A DNA stretch of 64,000 nucleotides from JAUZRW01 sp034437755 (GTDB lineage Bacteria > Chloroflexota > Anaerolineae > Aggregatilineales > Phototrophicaceae), in NCBI GenBank assembly GCA_034437755.1, contig DAOTTV010000070.1:1-64000 (forward strand). Reading direction: 5' to 3'. A program made the translations under genes and the position numbers. Of the stretch, positions 8,754 to 16,702 are shown in pieces (the first letter of the stretch is position 1; the number at the start of each line of letters is the position of its first letter). The notes below the pieces were generated by a model. That model made no database searches. It was not told the origin of the DNA and saw only the letters and a list, made by a program, of their open reading frames with translations.

Positions 8754-9422
8754 TCAGTCGTCGTCATCGTCGGCGCGTAACTCCAGCGCAGTCGATACGG
8801 CATTGACCATCAAGCGCGCCCGTGATCGCAATTTGGCATCCGTCCACGTCCCGTCACCGGTCAACCATGCACTCATCCCCGCCGCAATCGCCCCCGCCTG
8901 AATGAACTCGCGCGCATTATCAGCAGTCATCGCGCCGTTGCACATGTAGTTCATGTAGTTCAAAGGCCCGAACATCGCCTTGAAGTAATCGATACCGAGC
9001 GCGCCTATCGGGAACAGCTTGAGTAACGTCACGCCCATCTCCCACGCGGTGATCGCTTCCGTCGGCGTGATGACCCCCGGCGCGATCAAAATATTCTGAT
9101 CAGTCACATATTGCACGACAGCCGGTTGAAAAACGGGCGACACGATGAAATCCGCACCGGCGGCGATCGCCTTTTGCGCGGTCTCGACATCGAGAACCGT
9201 ACCCATCCCGACGCAGACATCCTCGCCGAACTCCGCCTTAACAGCCTGCATCGACTCGAGGGGTTGCTCAGAGTTCATGGTAAATTCAAAACAATCGATG
9301 TCTTCATCCAATAAAGTCTCACACAGGGGTAAGGCGACATGCGGCGGAAACGCCCCACGCATCCCGGCAACGATGCCACCATCTTCGATAAAATCAAATG
9401 CATCAACCGCACTCATAACCAT
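8754..9422 (-). CDS. eda: KDPG/KHG-type aldolase (Eda family)
   Basis: A class I aldolase that cleaves 2-keto-3-deoxy-6-phosphogluconate or 4-hydroxy-2-oxoglutarate to pyruvate plus an aldehyde. The 222 residues are close to the family length. FEFTMNSE matches the FEVTLRTE segment bearing the catalytic Glu, FIVSPVF is the phosphate-side strand, and LKLFP carries the Schiff-base Lys. It stands alone, converging with the HAD gene, and no edd-like dehydratase is nearby, so Entner-Doudoroff use is not established. The C-terminus ends in a short acidic tail. Confidence 0.87.
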   Translation of the reverse strand: MVMSAVDAFDFIEDGGIVAGMRGAFPPHVALPLCETLLDEDIDCFEFTMNSEQPLESMQAVKAEFGEDVCVGMGTVLDVETAQKAIAAGADFIVSPVFQPAVVQYVTDQNILIAPGVITPTEAITAWEMGVTLLKLFPIGALGIDYFKAMFGPLNYMNYMCNGAMTADNAREFIQAGAIAAGMSAWLTGDGTWTDAKLRSRARLMVNAVSTALELRADDDDD

Positions 9423-9450
9423 TCGGCACGACCTCCAAGCTGTTAAAATG

Positions 9451-9478
9451 AAAAAAGACAGAGACGCACGTCCCTGCC
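9451..9478 (-). terminator. Rho-independent terminator after the aldo/keto reductase gene
   Basis: On the minus strand a 9-bp stem (GGCAGGGAC with GTCTCTGTC, two G-U pairs, 4-base loop) is followed by six T. It lies 26 bases beyond the stop of the reductase gene and before eda, separating their transcripts. Confidence 0.75.
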
Positions 9479-9503
9479 TTTTGAGTGTACCGTATACGAT
9501 CGC

Positions 9504-10460
9504 CTATTCGCCACTGTCACCCGTTAAGATCGCTTCGATTTGTTCAACATGGGCATCCGATAGCTCAACCTCGGCCGCCTTGACGTTGTCCGCGACCTGT
9601 TCGGATTTGGTCGCGCCGGTGATGACACTGCTCACTAAGGGATGGCGCAAGCACCACGCCAGCGCGAGTTGGGCGCGTGTGATGTCGAGATCATCGGCAA
9701 CGGCTTTTAGCTGGCGCACCCGCTCGACATTTTCATCGGTGAAGAAACGCCTCTTCGCCCATTCTTCCCGTCCGAAGCGGCTATCATCCGGGATGCCATC
9801 GTCGTATTTGCCGGTGAGCATCCCCATTGCCAGCGGCGACCAGTTGACAATGCCGATGCCGCGCGGGTTAGTTACGGGTAGAATCTGCTCTTCGACACGC
9901 TCGCGATAGAGCATCGAGTAATGTGGTTGCTCGACCTGTGGCAGATGCCAACCGTATTTCTCGCAGAGGTCATAGGCTTCTTGAATACGGTGCGCGGGCC
10001 ACTCGGACGTACCCCAATAATGCACCTTGCCCGATGTCACCAGATCGTGCATCGTGTGGGCAATCTCGCGGGTGGGGGTGTTTTCGTCGTAGCGATGACA
10101 GAAGTAAATGTCGATGTAATCCGTGCCGATGCGCTCCAGCGTCTTGTCGATGCTCTCCATGACGTGCTTGCGCGATAAGCCGCGATCGTTGGTGTCGTCG
10201 CTCATCGGCCAGTAGACCTTGGACGAGATCACCAGCGTATGACGATCATACTGTTTCAAGACCTCGCCCATCTCCTTTTCTGCTTCGCCTTTGCCATAAA
10301 TATCCGCAATATCGAAGAAGTTGATGCCACCCTCATAGGCTGTCTCGACCACTTTACGCCCGCGATCACGCTCAACCTTGCCTTCGCCGAAGTTAATCCA
10401 ACCGCCGAGCGATACCGCGCTCACGCGCATACCGCCCGTTCCCAATTGTCTGTATTGCAT
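9504..10460 (-). CDS. Aldo/keto reductase (YghZ/Kv-beta-like)
   Basis: An NADPH-dependent carbonyl reductase with a TIM-barrel fold, 318 residues. The catalytic tetrad is visible: Asp and Tyr in FFDIADIYGKGEAE, Lys in VISSKVYWPM, and His in FCHRYDENTP. The pattern and length fit the AKR group of the potassium-channel beta-subunit and E. coli YghZ, which reduce aldehydes such as methylglyoxal. The physiological substrate is unknown. The gene is monocistronic, with a terminator behind it, and is divergent from the 2-oxoacid dehydrogenase operon. Confidence 0.87.
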   Translation of the reverse strand: MQYRQLGTGGMRVSAVSLGGWINFGEGKVERDRGRKVVETAYEGGINFFDIADIYGKGEAEKEMGEVLKQYDRHTLVISSKVYWPMSDDTNDRGLSRKHVMESIDKTLERIGTDYIDIYFCHRYDENTPTREIAHTMHDLVTSGKVHYWGTSEWPAHRIQEAYDLCEKYGWHLPQVEQPHYSMLYRERVEEQILPVTNPRGIGIVNWSPLAMGMLTGKYDDGIPDDSRFGREEWAKRRFFTDENVERVRQLKAVADDLDITRAQLALAWCLRHPLVSSVITGATKSEQVADNVKAAEVELSDAHVEQIEAILTGDSGE

Positions 10461-10622
10461 GACTGTTACTCCTTGATGTTGATTTTGTCTCTAATGGTCT
10501 ATTATGCCAACCCAAGATTAACGAGAATGAAATTGGACATGGCTGGCATCGTCCATCAAGCCTTGAGAAAGGCTTTAGGATCGCGCGAGTTTAGACTTTT
10601 ATGATAGATTATGGATGCGCGA

Positions 10623-10676
10623 GTTGTTATAGTTGCACAAGGGATAAGTTGTAAACTGCACAAACTAGGGTATAAT
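10623..10676 (+). promoter_or_regulatory. Promoter of the 2-oxoacid dehydrogenase operon with overlapping direct repeats
   Basis: TTGTAA (10649-10654), a 16-base spacer and a perfect TATAAT (10671-10676) form a good promoter about 45 bases before the E1alpha ATG. Two copies of a GTTGT...TGCACAA motif (10623-10640 and 10648-10663) lie in the same orientation about two helical turns apart. The second covers the -35 box, as a repressor site would. The regulator is not known. Confidence 0.6.
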
Positions 10677-10721
10677 ATGTTCAATTTATTATGCGTAAAA
10701 ATTTTTTAGGAGAAAAATTGC

Positions 10722-11774
10722 ATGAGTCTCCCGACCAGAGAAGAGCAATTTCCGGCGGAGCTAACGACGGAAACCCTGCTCGCCTTCTACTGGCAGATGT
10801 TGCTATCACGACGCGTCGATGAACGCGCGTGGGTGTTGCATCGTCAGGGTAAAATACCTTTTCACATCAGCGGTATCGGTCACGAAGCCTTGCAGGTGGC
10901 GATGGCTTTCGCCATCAATCGCGGTGTCGATATTGTCTATCCCTACTATCGTGATCTCGCCGTGATTCTGGCGCTGGGTGTCACGCCGACGGAGTTCATG
11001 CTCAGCCTATGGGGCAAAGCCGGCGAGATTTCGTCCGGCGGTCGCCAGATGCCCTCGCACTGGAGCAAACGAAGCGTCGGCATCGTCACGCAATCCTCAC
11101 CCGTCGCCACGCAAGTGCCACAAGCCGCCGGCACCGCCTTCGGCATCAAGTATCGCATCCAACAAGGGCTACAAGACCGCGCCGACGACACGCAGGCGCG
11201 GCTCGCGCTGTGTACGCTGGGCGAAGGCTCGACATCACAGGGCGAATGGCACGAAGGCATGAATTGGGCGGGTGTCCATCAGTTGCCGTTCATCTGCGTC
11301 GTCGAGAACAACGACTACGCCATCAGCGTGCCCTACAAGAAGCAAGCCAGCAAATCCGTCGCTGACCGCGCTGAGTCCTACGGGGTGCGGGGGATCACCG
11401 TCGATGGCACCGACCCCATCAAGATGTACAGCGCGATGCGCGAAGCGGTCGAACGGGCTTACAATGGCGAGGGCGCAACTTGCCTCGAAGCGATGTGTCA
11501 CCGCCTCGTGCCGCACTCCTCCGACGATGATGACCGCACCTATCGCTCGCCGGAAGAACTGAAGGAAATCAAGCAATTCGATCCCCTGCCGAAGTTCCGC
11601 GCGTACCTGATGGAAGCCGACATTCTCACAGAAGAGCTAGACGAGGACTATAACCAGAAAGCCAAGCAATTGGTCAACGAAGCGCACAAAACCGCCGAAG
11701 CCGCCGGTTATCCCGATCCAGCGGATCATCTCGATTACATGCACACCTTCAAACCGGTGGAGGGGCAATCATGA
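10722..11774 (+). CDS. 2-oxoacid dehydrogenase E1 component, alpha subunit
   Basis: Thiamine-diphosphate-dependent decarboxylase subunit that, with the beta chain, starts oxidative decarboxylation of a 2-oxoacid and passes the acyl group to E2 lipoate. The 350 residues include the TPP-binding segment starting at GEGSTSQGEWHEG and ending at VVENNDYAIS. The PHSSDDDDRTYRS loop resembles the branched-chain (BCKDH) E1alpha more than pyruvate E1alpha. AGGAGA precedes the ATG. It overlaps the E1beta gene by 4 bases and is followed by E2. A branched-chain substrate is inferred; acetoin or pyruvate remain possible. Confidence 0.9.
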   Translation: MSLPTREEQFPAELTTETLLAFYWQMLLSRRVDERAWVLHRQGKIPFHISGIGHEALQVAMAFAINRGVDIVYPYYRDLAVILALGVTPTEFMLSLWGKAGEISSGGRQMPSHWSKRSVGIVTQSSPVATQVPQAAGTAFGIKYRIQQGLQDRADDTQARLALCTLGEGSTSQGEWHEGMNWAGVHQLPFICVVENNDYAISVPYKKQASKSVADRAESYGVRGITVDGTDPIKMYSAMREAVERAYNGEGATCLEAMCHRLVPHSSDDDDRTYRSPEELKEIKQFDPLPKFRAYLMEADILTEELDEDYNQKAKQLVNEAHKTAEAAGYPDPADHLDYMHTFKPVEGQS

Positions 11775-12775
11775 CAACCGCGACCCAAATCGAAACCAAG
11801 ACCCTCATCAGCGCATTAGCGGAAGCGATGGACGAAGAACTCGCCCGCGATCCGCGCGTATTCATCACCGGCGAGGACGTTGGACAGCGGGGCGGCGTGT
11901 TCCGCGCGACAATCGGCTTGCACGAGAAGTACGGTAGCGAACGCATCGTTGATTCGCCACTGGCAGAGCTATCAATCGTGGCGATTGGCTTAGGCGCGGC
12001 GATCGCCGACACCCGCCCGATCTGCGAGATTCAATTCGCTGATTTCATCTTCCCCGCCTTCAACCAGATCATGAACGAAGTCGCCCGCTTTTACTATCGC
12101 TCGAACGGGCAATGGCATGTGCCGATGGTCGTGCGTGCGCCCTATGGCGGCGGCATCGGCGGCGGTCTTTATCACAGTCAGAGCATCGAAGCCTACTTCG
12201 CTCACATACCGGGGCTAAAAGTCGTCGTCCCCAGCACGCCCGAAGATGCCAAAGGCTTGCTAAAGAGCGCCGTTCGTGATCCTAATCCGGTGCTGTTCCT
12301 AGAGCCGAAGAAGGGCTACCGCGCGATCAAGGGCATTGTCCCCGAAGGCGAGTATACAACGCCAATTGGGCCGGCGCGCATCGCCCGTGAAGGCGACGAC
12401 TTGACCGTCTATGCCTATGGCATGATGGCACATTATGCCGCGATCGCCGCTGAACGGGTGGCGCGTGAGGATGGCATCGCCATCGAGTTGATCGACCTAC
12501 GGACGCTGGTGCCACTGGATAAAGAGACCGTCTTGAATAGCTTCAAGAAGACGGGCAAGGCACTCATCGTCTACGAGGATAACAAATTCCTGGGCTACGG
12601 TGCCGAAATCGGCGCGATGCTGGCTGACGAAGCCTTCGAGTACATGGACGGCCCGATTCGTCGCCTCGCTGGGCCGGATGTGCCGGGTGTGCCTTTCAGC
12701 CATCCCTTGCAAGAAGCATTCATGATTAACCCCGACAAAATCGCCAACGCAATCCGCGAAGCAGTCGCATATTAA
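11771..12775 (+). CDS. 2-oxoacid dehydrogenase E1 component, beta subunit
   Basis: Partner of the E1alpha chain in the alpha2-beta2 decarboxylase. The 334 residues match the family length. Typical segments include VFITGEDVGQRGGVFRAT, the conserved EIQFADFIFPAFNQI stretch and RAPYGGGIGGGLYHSQS, then the C-terminal transketolase-like domain with the IELIDLRTLVPLD segment. The ATG overlaps the E1alpha stop (ATGA), so translation is probably coupled and subunits made in equal amounts. Substrate assignment follows E1alpha. Confidence 0.93.
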   Translation: MTTATQIETKTLISALAEAMDEELARDPRVFITGEDVGQRGGVFRATIGLHEKYGSERIVDSPLAELSIVAIGLGAAIADTRPICEIQFADFIFPAFNQIMNEVARFYYRSNGQWHVPMVVRAPYGGGIGGGLYHSQSIEAYFAHIPGLKVVVPSTPEDAKGLLKSAVRDPNPVLFLEPKKGYRAIKGIVPEGEYTTPIGPARIAREGDDLTVYAYGMMAHYAAIAAERVAREDGIAIELIDLRTLVPLDKETVLNSFKKTGKALIVYEDNKFLGYGAEIGAMLADEAFEYMDGPIRRLAGPDVPGVPFSHPLQEAFMINPDKIANAIREAVAY

Positions 12776-12789
12776 CAAAAGGAGGCATG

Positions 12790-14163
12790 ATGGCAACTGA
12801 AATCACAATGCCGCAACTTGGGGAGAGCGTCGTCGATGGCACTGTTGGCGAGTGGCTCAAACAAGTTGGGGATGATGTCGAAGAATTTGAACCAATTGTG
12901 CGCGTGAGTACCGATAAGGTCGATACTGAAATCCCCGCCCCTGCCGACGGCGTATTACTCGCCGTTTACGTTCAAGAAGGCGATGTCGTCGATGCTGGCA
13001 CGGTGCTGGGCATGGTCGGCACAGCTGATGAGACCGTCACTGACGATCATAGCGACAGTGGCGTGCAGGCAGTCGCTAGCAACGGCAATCACAGCAATCA
13101 AGGCGATACGGTCAGCGGCACTGCGAGCGCAGACTCGCCCGAACGCGCCCACTCTAGCAACAATGGCGGGTACAGTGGTCACGTAACGCCGGTCGTCGCT
13201 CGTATGGCAGACGAACATGATCTCGACCTCTCGCAGATCACCGGCACGGGGCGCAACGGACGCATCCGCAAGAAGGACGTGCTGGCATATCTTGAGAGCG
13301 CCGCCCCAGCAGATGAGCCTGCCCCGTGGGAAGTCCCCGCCGATGGCGACCTGTTCAAGCCCAGCGTCAACTACGAAGACCCGCCCGAACCTGCCGCACA
13401 AGCCACACCCGCCCGCGTTGACGCGCCAACACCGCCCGCCCGCCTAGCTCAGCGCCGCGCACCGACAACATCCCCAAGTCAGATTCCCGGTGAACTGGTA
13501 CGCCTGAGCGGTATGCGGCAATCAATCGCCAAGCACATGGTCGAGAGCAAATTACACACCGCGCCCCATGTGACAACCGTCATGGAAGCCGACTTGACCG
13601 CCGTCAGCGCACATCGCAACGCCAACAAAGCGACACTAGCGAAGCAGGGTGTTAAACTGACCTTCACGCCGTACTTCGTGCTGGCGTGCGCGCACGCCCT
13701 GCTGGAGATGCCCGATCTCAACGCACGCTGGACGGACGATGGCATCTATCAGCATCACGTCACGCATATCGGCATGGCGACCGCCATCGACGATGGATTG
13801 ATTGTGCCCGTCATCAAGCACGCGCAGGATTATAATCTGGTCGGCTTAGCCCGTCAGGTGAATGACCTTGCCGAGCGCGCACGCCAACGACAACTCCAGC
13901 CCGATGAAGTGCGTGATGGCACGTTCACGATTACCAATCACGGCGTGAGTGGCAGTCTGCTCGCCACGCCAATCATCAATCAGCCCCAATCAGCGATTCT
14001 CGGTGTCGGCATGATCGAAAAACGCGTGAAAGTCGTCAATGATGCGATCGCGATTCGTCCCTGCGCCTATCTCTCGCTGACCTTTGACCATCGCGTGGCA
14101 GACGGCGCAACCGCCGATCATTTCTTGATGGCTGTCAAGCAGACGCTAGAAAATTGGACGTGA
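12790..14163 (+). CDS. Dihydrolipoamide acyltransferase (E2) of a 2-oxoacid dehydrogenase complex
   Basis: Core of the complex, transferring the acyl group from lipoate to CoA. Domains in order: a single lipoyl domain (residues 1-75, lipoylated Lys43 in STDKVDTEI), a linker, the small E3/E1-binding domain (VTPVVARMADEHDLDLSQI...RIRKKDVLAYL, roughly 135-170), a second Ala/Pro-rich linker, and the catalytic domain ending with the DHRVADG active-site motif. An ATG at 12787 is only one base from GGAGG, so the second ATG at 12790 is chosen. It is 14 bases after E1beta. One lipoyl domain is typical of branched-chain E2. Confidence 0.92.
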   Translation: MATEITMPQLGESVVDGTVGEWLKQVGDDVEEFEPIVRVSTDKVDTEIPAPADGVLLAVYVQEGDVVDAGTVLGMVGTADETVTDDHSDSGVQAVASNGNHSNQGDTVSGTASADSPERAHSSNNGGYSGHVTPVVARMADEHDLDLSQITGTGRNGRIRKKDVLAYLESAAPADEPAPWEVPADGDLFKPSVNYEDPPEPAAQATPARVDAPTPPARLAQRRAPTTSPSQIPGELVRLSGMRQSIAKHMVESKLHTAPHVTTVMEADLTAVSAHRNANKATLAKQGVKLTFTPYFVLACAHALLEMPDLNARWTDDGIYQHHVTHIGMATAIDDGLIVPVIKHAQDYNLVGLARQVNDLAERARQRQLQPDEVRDGTFTITNHGVSGSLLATPIINQPQSAILGVGMIEKRVKVVNDAIAIRPCAYLSLTFDHRVADGATADHFLMAVKQTLENWT

Positions 14164-14226
14164 TCGCGCTTAGCTGACGATTGTAATACGAGTCTAAATT
14201 TTTAGTCAGTATCGCCATGGTTTATG

Positions 14227-14267
14227 GTATCCTTGTGGAGGAGATGACCGCTCAACCGTAAGGATAC
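14227..14267 (+). promoter_or_regulatory. Possible hairpin sequestering the ribosome-binding site of the lipoprotein gene
   Basis: GTATCCTT (14227-14234) and AAGGATAC (14260-14267) are perfect 8-bp complements. The second arm contains the AAGGAT Shine-Dalgarno of the gene starting at 14270. Between the arms lies a five-codon ORF (ATG at 14244, MTAQP) preceded directly by GGAGGAG. Pairing would hide the binding site. This is seen in sequence only and may be chance. Confidence 0.35.
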
Positions 14268-14269
14268 TT

Positions 14270-15121
14270 ATGCGCTCGTTTGCGTTATTGTGCTTCACTA
14301 CTGTTGTATTTGTTCTGGTCGCGTGTGAACCCGCCGATGACGATTTTCAAGTGCCGACACTCGCAGAATTAGCGACAGCGACTGAGGTCGTGCCGACGGA
14401 TACCCCCGTCCCGACCCACACATCATCGCCCACGACGATCGCAGCGACCGCCACCGACCGCCCGACAAATACGCCGATCCCCAGCAACACGCCGACGCTA
14501 ACAGCGACGACGATCCCTAGCACCACGCCGACTCCCCTCAGCGTCAGTGATATGACGCTCGCAGTCATCGCCACATCCACCGCACAAATTATCGAAGCAC
14601 CGCGCTTCGCCACCTTCACGCCGATTCCGCCGGGTGTGATTCAGGTCGTCGCCCGCCCCACATCGACCGGCACGCCAGAAATCGGCGCGGACATCGTGAT
14701 TACCCAATCGCAATATCAGGAAGAGGTCGATCGAATCATCGGTGATAACCCTGACATCGGACGCGCACAAGTCCAATTCGTCGCCGGCGGCATCGATATT
14801 GAATTGACCGCTTCATCCGATACCGCATTTACAACGGGCACGTTCAGCATTGAATTTGTGGTGAACGATGGCGGTTTCAACAACGTCTTGATCGCCCGTC
14901 CCATGCCACCGGAGCAATTCCGCATGAATGATGGCGGCGAACCGTCTGAGACCTTTATCGATATCGCTTATGGCACAGTGACTCCGGCGGTGTTCGAAAC
15001 CTTCGATTTCATCATCACTCAGCGCATGGGGAATGACGATGCCCAGCGCAATGTCGAAGATGTGACCTTCGATGGTGCCCAGATGAACGTCTTTCTCATC
15101 GTCCCGCAACCTGCCCAATAG
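14270..15121 (+). CDS. Thr/Pro-rich exported lipoprotein, unknown function
   Basis: A predicted lipoprotein of 283 residues. The hydrophobic signal ends in the lipobox LVAC with lipidated Cys19, so the mature protein is anchored on the outer face of the membrane. Residues about 30-90 are a low-complexity Thr/Pro/Ala spacer of the TPTPT kind. The C-terminal half (from about residue 150) is a globular domain I do not recognise, with conserved-looking strands around VQFVAGGIDIEL and EDVTFDGAQMNVFLIVP. It follows E2 by 106 bp and precedes another exported protein by 22 bp, so those two are probably co-expressed. Unlikely to be part of the dehydrogenase complex. Confidence 0.78.
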   Translation: MRSFALLCFTTVVFVLVACEPADDDFQVPTLAELATATEVVPTDTPVPTHTSSPTTIAATATDRPTNTPIPSNTPTLTATTIPSTTPTPLSVSDMTLAVIATSTAQIIEAPRFATFTPIPPGVIQVVARPTSTGTPEIGADIVITQSQYQEEVDRIIGDNPDIGRAQVQFVAGGIDIELTASSDTAFTTGTFSIEFVVNDGGFNNVLIARPMPPEQFRMNDGGEPSETFIDIAYGTVTPAVFETFDFIITQRMGNDDAQRNVEDVTFDGAQMNVFLIVPQPAQ

Positions 15122-15143
15122 CACCTAACATCAAGGAGACGCA

Positions 15144-16409
15144 ATGCACCACATACGCACCCTAACCCTGTTGATTTTGGTCGTCGGCGTTGGCATCAGC
15201 GCGGCACAGGATACTTGCCCGACACGTATCGAAGAGGCGCTCGATCAAGTTGATCGGCTCTGTAACGAGACACGCCGTAATCAAGCCTGCTATGGCAATG
15301 TCTATCTGGAAGCCGAATTACGGACGGATTACGGCTTCGAAATCTTCGCGAACGAAGGCGACATCGTCAACGTCGCCGCCCTGAGTACACTTGATCTCAG
15401 CCCCTATGATGTCGATACCGGTGCGTGGGGGGTCTCGCTGATGCAACTACAGGCGAATATTCCTAACACGCTACCGGGACAAAATGTCACCTTCTTGCTG
15501 TTTGGCGATGTCAGCCTTGAGAACGTCGCTGAAGATGGCACTGATGCGCCGATGCAAGCCTTCTACCTGCAAACCGGCATTGGTGATGCCCCCTGTGCCG
15601 AAGCACCCGAGAGTGGCTTACTGGTACAAACGCCGGAAGGTATCGCTGAGGTCAGCTTCAACATCAACGGGGTCGATGTCGCCGTCGGTTCGACAGTGTT
15701 GTTTCAAGTCGAGGCTGAGAATGAAATGATCGTGACAACCGTCGAAGGCGCGGCCGGCTTGCGTATGGATGAGTCGTGGTTTCCGGTATTAGCGGGGACG
15801 CGCGTGCGCTTTCCCGTAGACAATCGCCTGCGCCCGAGCGGGATGCCAGATTATCCCGAAAGTTACGCCGACGCGCCGCTTGATCGTCTGCCGATACGCC
15901 TGCTCGATCGAGAGATCGAGATCGAACGCCCGCTTGATGAGGACACGATCGAGATATTGCGTGAGCGTCTGCGCGATGGACAGGTGCCCTGTGGTATAGC
16001 CGGCTTGCCCGATTGCGACGAATCAGCGCTGTTTGAACGCTTCGAGGGGCGTATCCCTGATCTCGATCGCTGGGGGGATGACCTGCGCGAGGGTGATCTC
16101 GACATCGATATTGAGCGCGAATGTCGCCTAAACTCGCGGCGATGCGCGGATTACGATGATGACGACGATTACGACGACAGCTCTGACTTACCCGATCGCC
16201 CGAGTTTCACTGATCCCGTCCAACCGGACAACGACGAGCGCGACAACAACGAGCGTGACAACGACGAGCGCGACAGTTGGAGCCAAGATGATGATGGCGA
16301 CCGGCAAACCAGCGATGATGCCGATGATAATGTTTATGAAGAAGAGGATCATAGCGATAACAATATAAGAGAAGAGGGTGAAGAAGAAGAGGAGGATGAA
16401 GAGAATTGA
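15144..16409 (+). CDS. Secreted protein with hyperacidic C-terminal tail, unknown function
   Basis: 421 residues with a signal peptide (hydrophobic LTLLILVVGVGIS, cleavage near SAAQ). The middle part (about residues 30-240) holds four Cys and a repeated beta pattern; the stretch around VNGVDVAVGSTVLFQV loosely resembles FecR-like or beta-sandwich domains, but I do not claim the family. From about residue 335 it becomes almost only Asp, Glu, Asn, Arg and Ser, with near repeats of RDNNERDNDERD and a final run of Glu. Such tails bind divalent cations or basic surfaces in other proteins; here that is inference. AAGGAG precedes the start. It is translated soon after the lipoprotein. Confidence 0.75.
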   Translation: MHHIRTLTLLILVVGVGISAAQDTCPTRIEEALDQVDRLCNETRRNQACYGNVYLEAELRTDYGFEIFANEGDIVNVAALSTLDLSPYDVDTGAWGVSLMQLQANIPNTLPGQNVTFLLFGDVSLENVAEDGTDAPMQAFYLQTGIGDAPCAEAPESGLLVQTPEGIAEVSFNINGVDVAVGSTVLFQVEAENEMIVTTVEGAAGLRMDESWFPVLAGTRVRFPVDNRLRPSGMPDYPESYADAPLDRLPIRLLDREIEIERPLDEDTIEILRERLRDGQVPCGIAGLPDCDESALFERFEGRIPDLDRWGDDLREGDLDIDIERECRLNSRRCADYDDDDDYDDSSDLPDRPSFTDPVQPDNDERDNNERDNDERDSWSQDDDGDRQTSDDADDNVYEEEDHSDNNIREEGEEEEEDEEN

Positions 16410-16462
16410 CGGTGTTGTTGGCACATCCAGCCCGCGCCCTCAATCCCTCTCCTGAACGCCAC

Positions 16463-16639
16463 AATTGCTTTCACCAGAGACTAAAGTCTCTAGCTAGCAA
16501 GATCGTAAGCCCACTAAAGGGGCTGAAAAACCTATCCGGCGGGGTCAGAGCCACTTCGGATGGCTTCCCCGCCAGACATGGTAGCCGCCATGCTTCAGCT
16601 TGCGGCGTAAAAAGTGGCGATTTAGACTTATAGGTAACG
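16463..16639 (-). repeat. Dispersed intergenic repeat, copy B (inverted relative to copy A)
   Basis: Reverse-complement match to 1296-1473. It occupies most of the gap between the acidic secreted protein and lpdA, again between convergent 3' ends. The AGAGACT hairpin, the AGCCC/GGGCT hairpin and the GCCGC stem are preserved. In the last, one difference in copy B turns GGCAGC into GGCGGC and restores pairing, a hint of structural constraint. A separate 9-bp hairpin (GAGAGGGGC/GCCCCTCTC, 16653-16683) without a T-run follows before lpdA. Confidence 0.85.
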
Positions 16640-16702
16640 TATAGGCAGTTAGGAGAGGGGCTGTTTGTGCGGTTGCCCCTCTCGATGATTGCGCGCTAGC
16701 GC

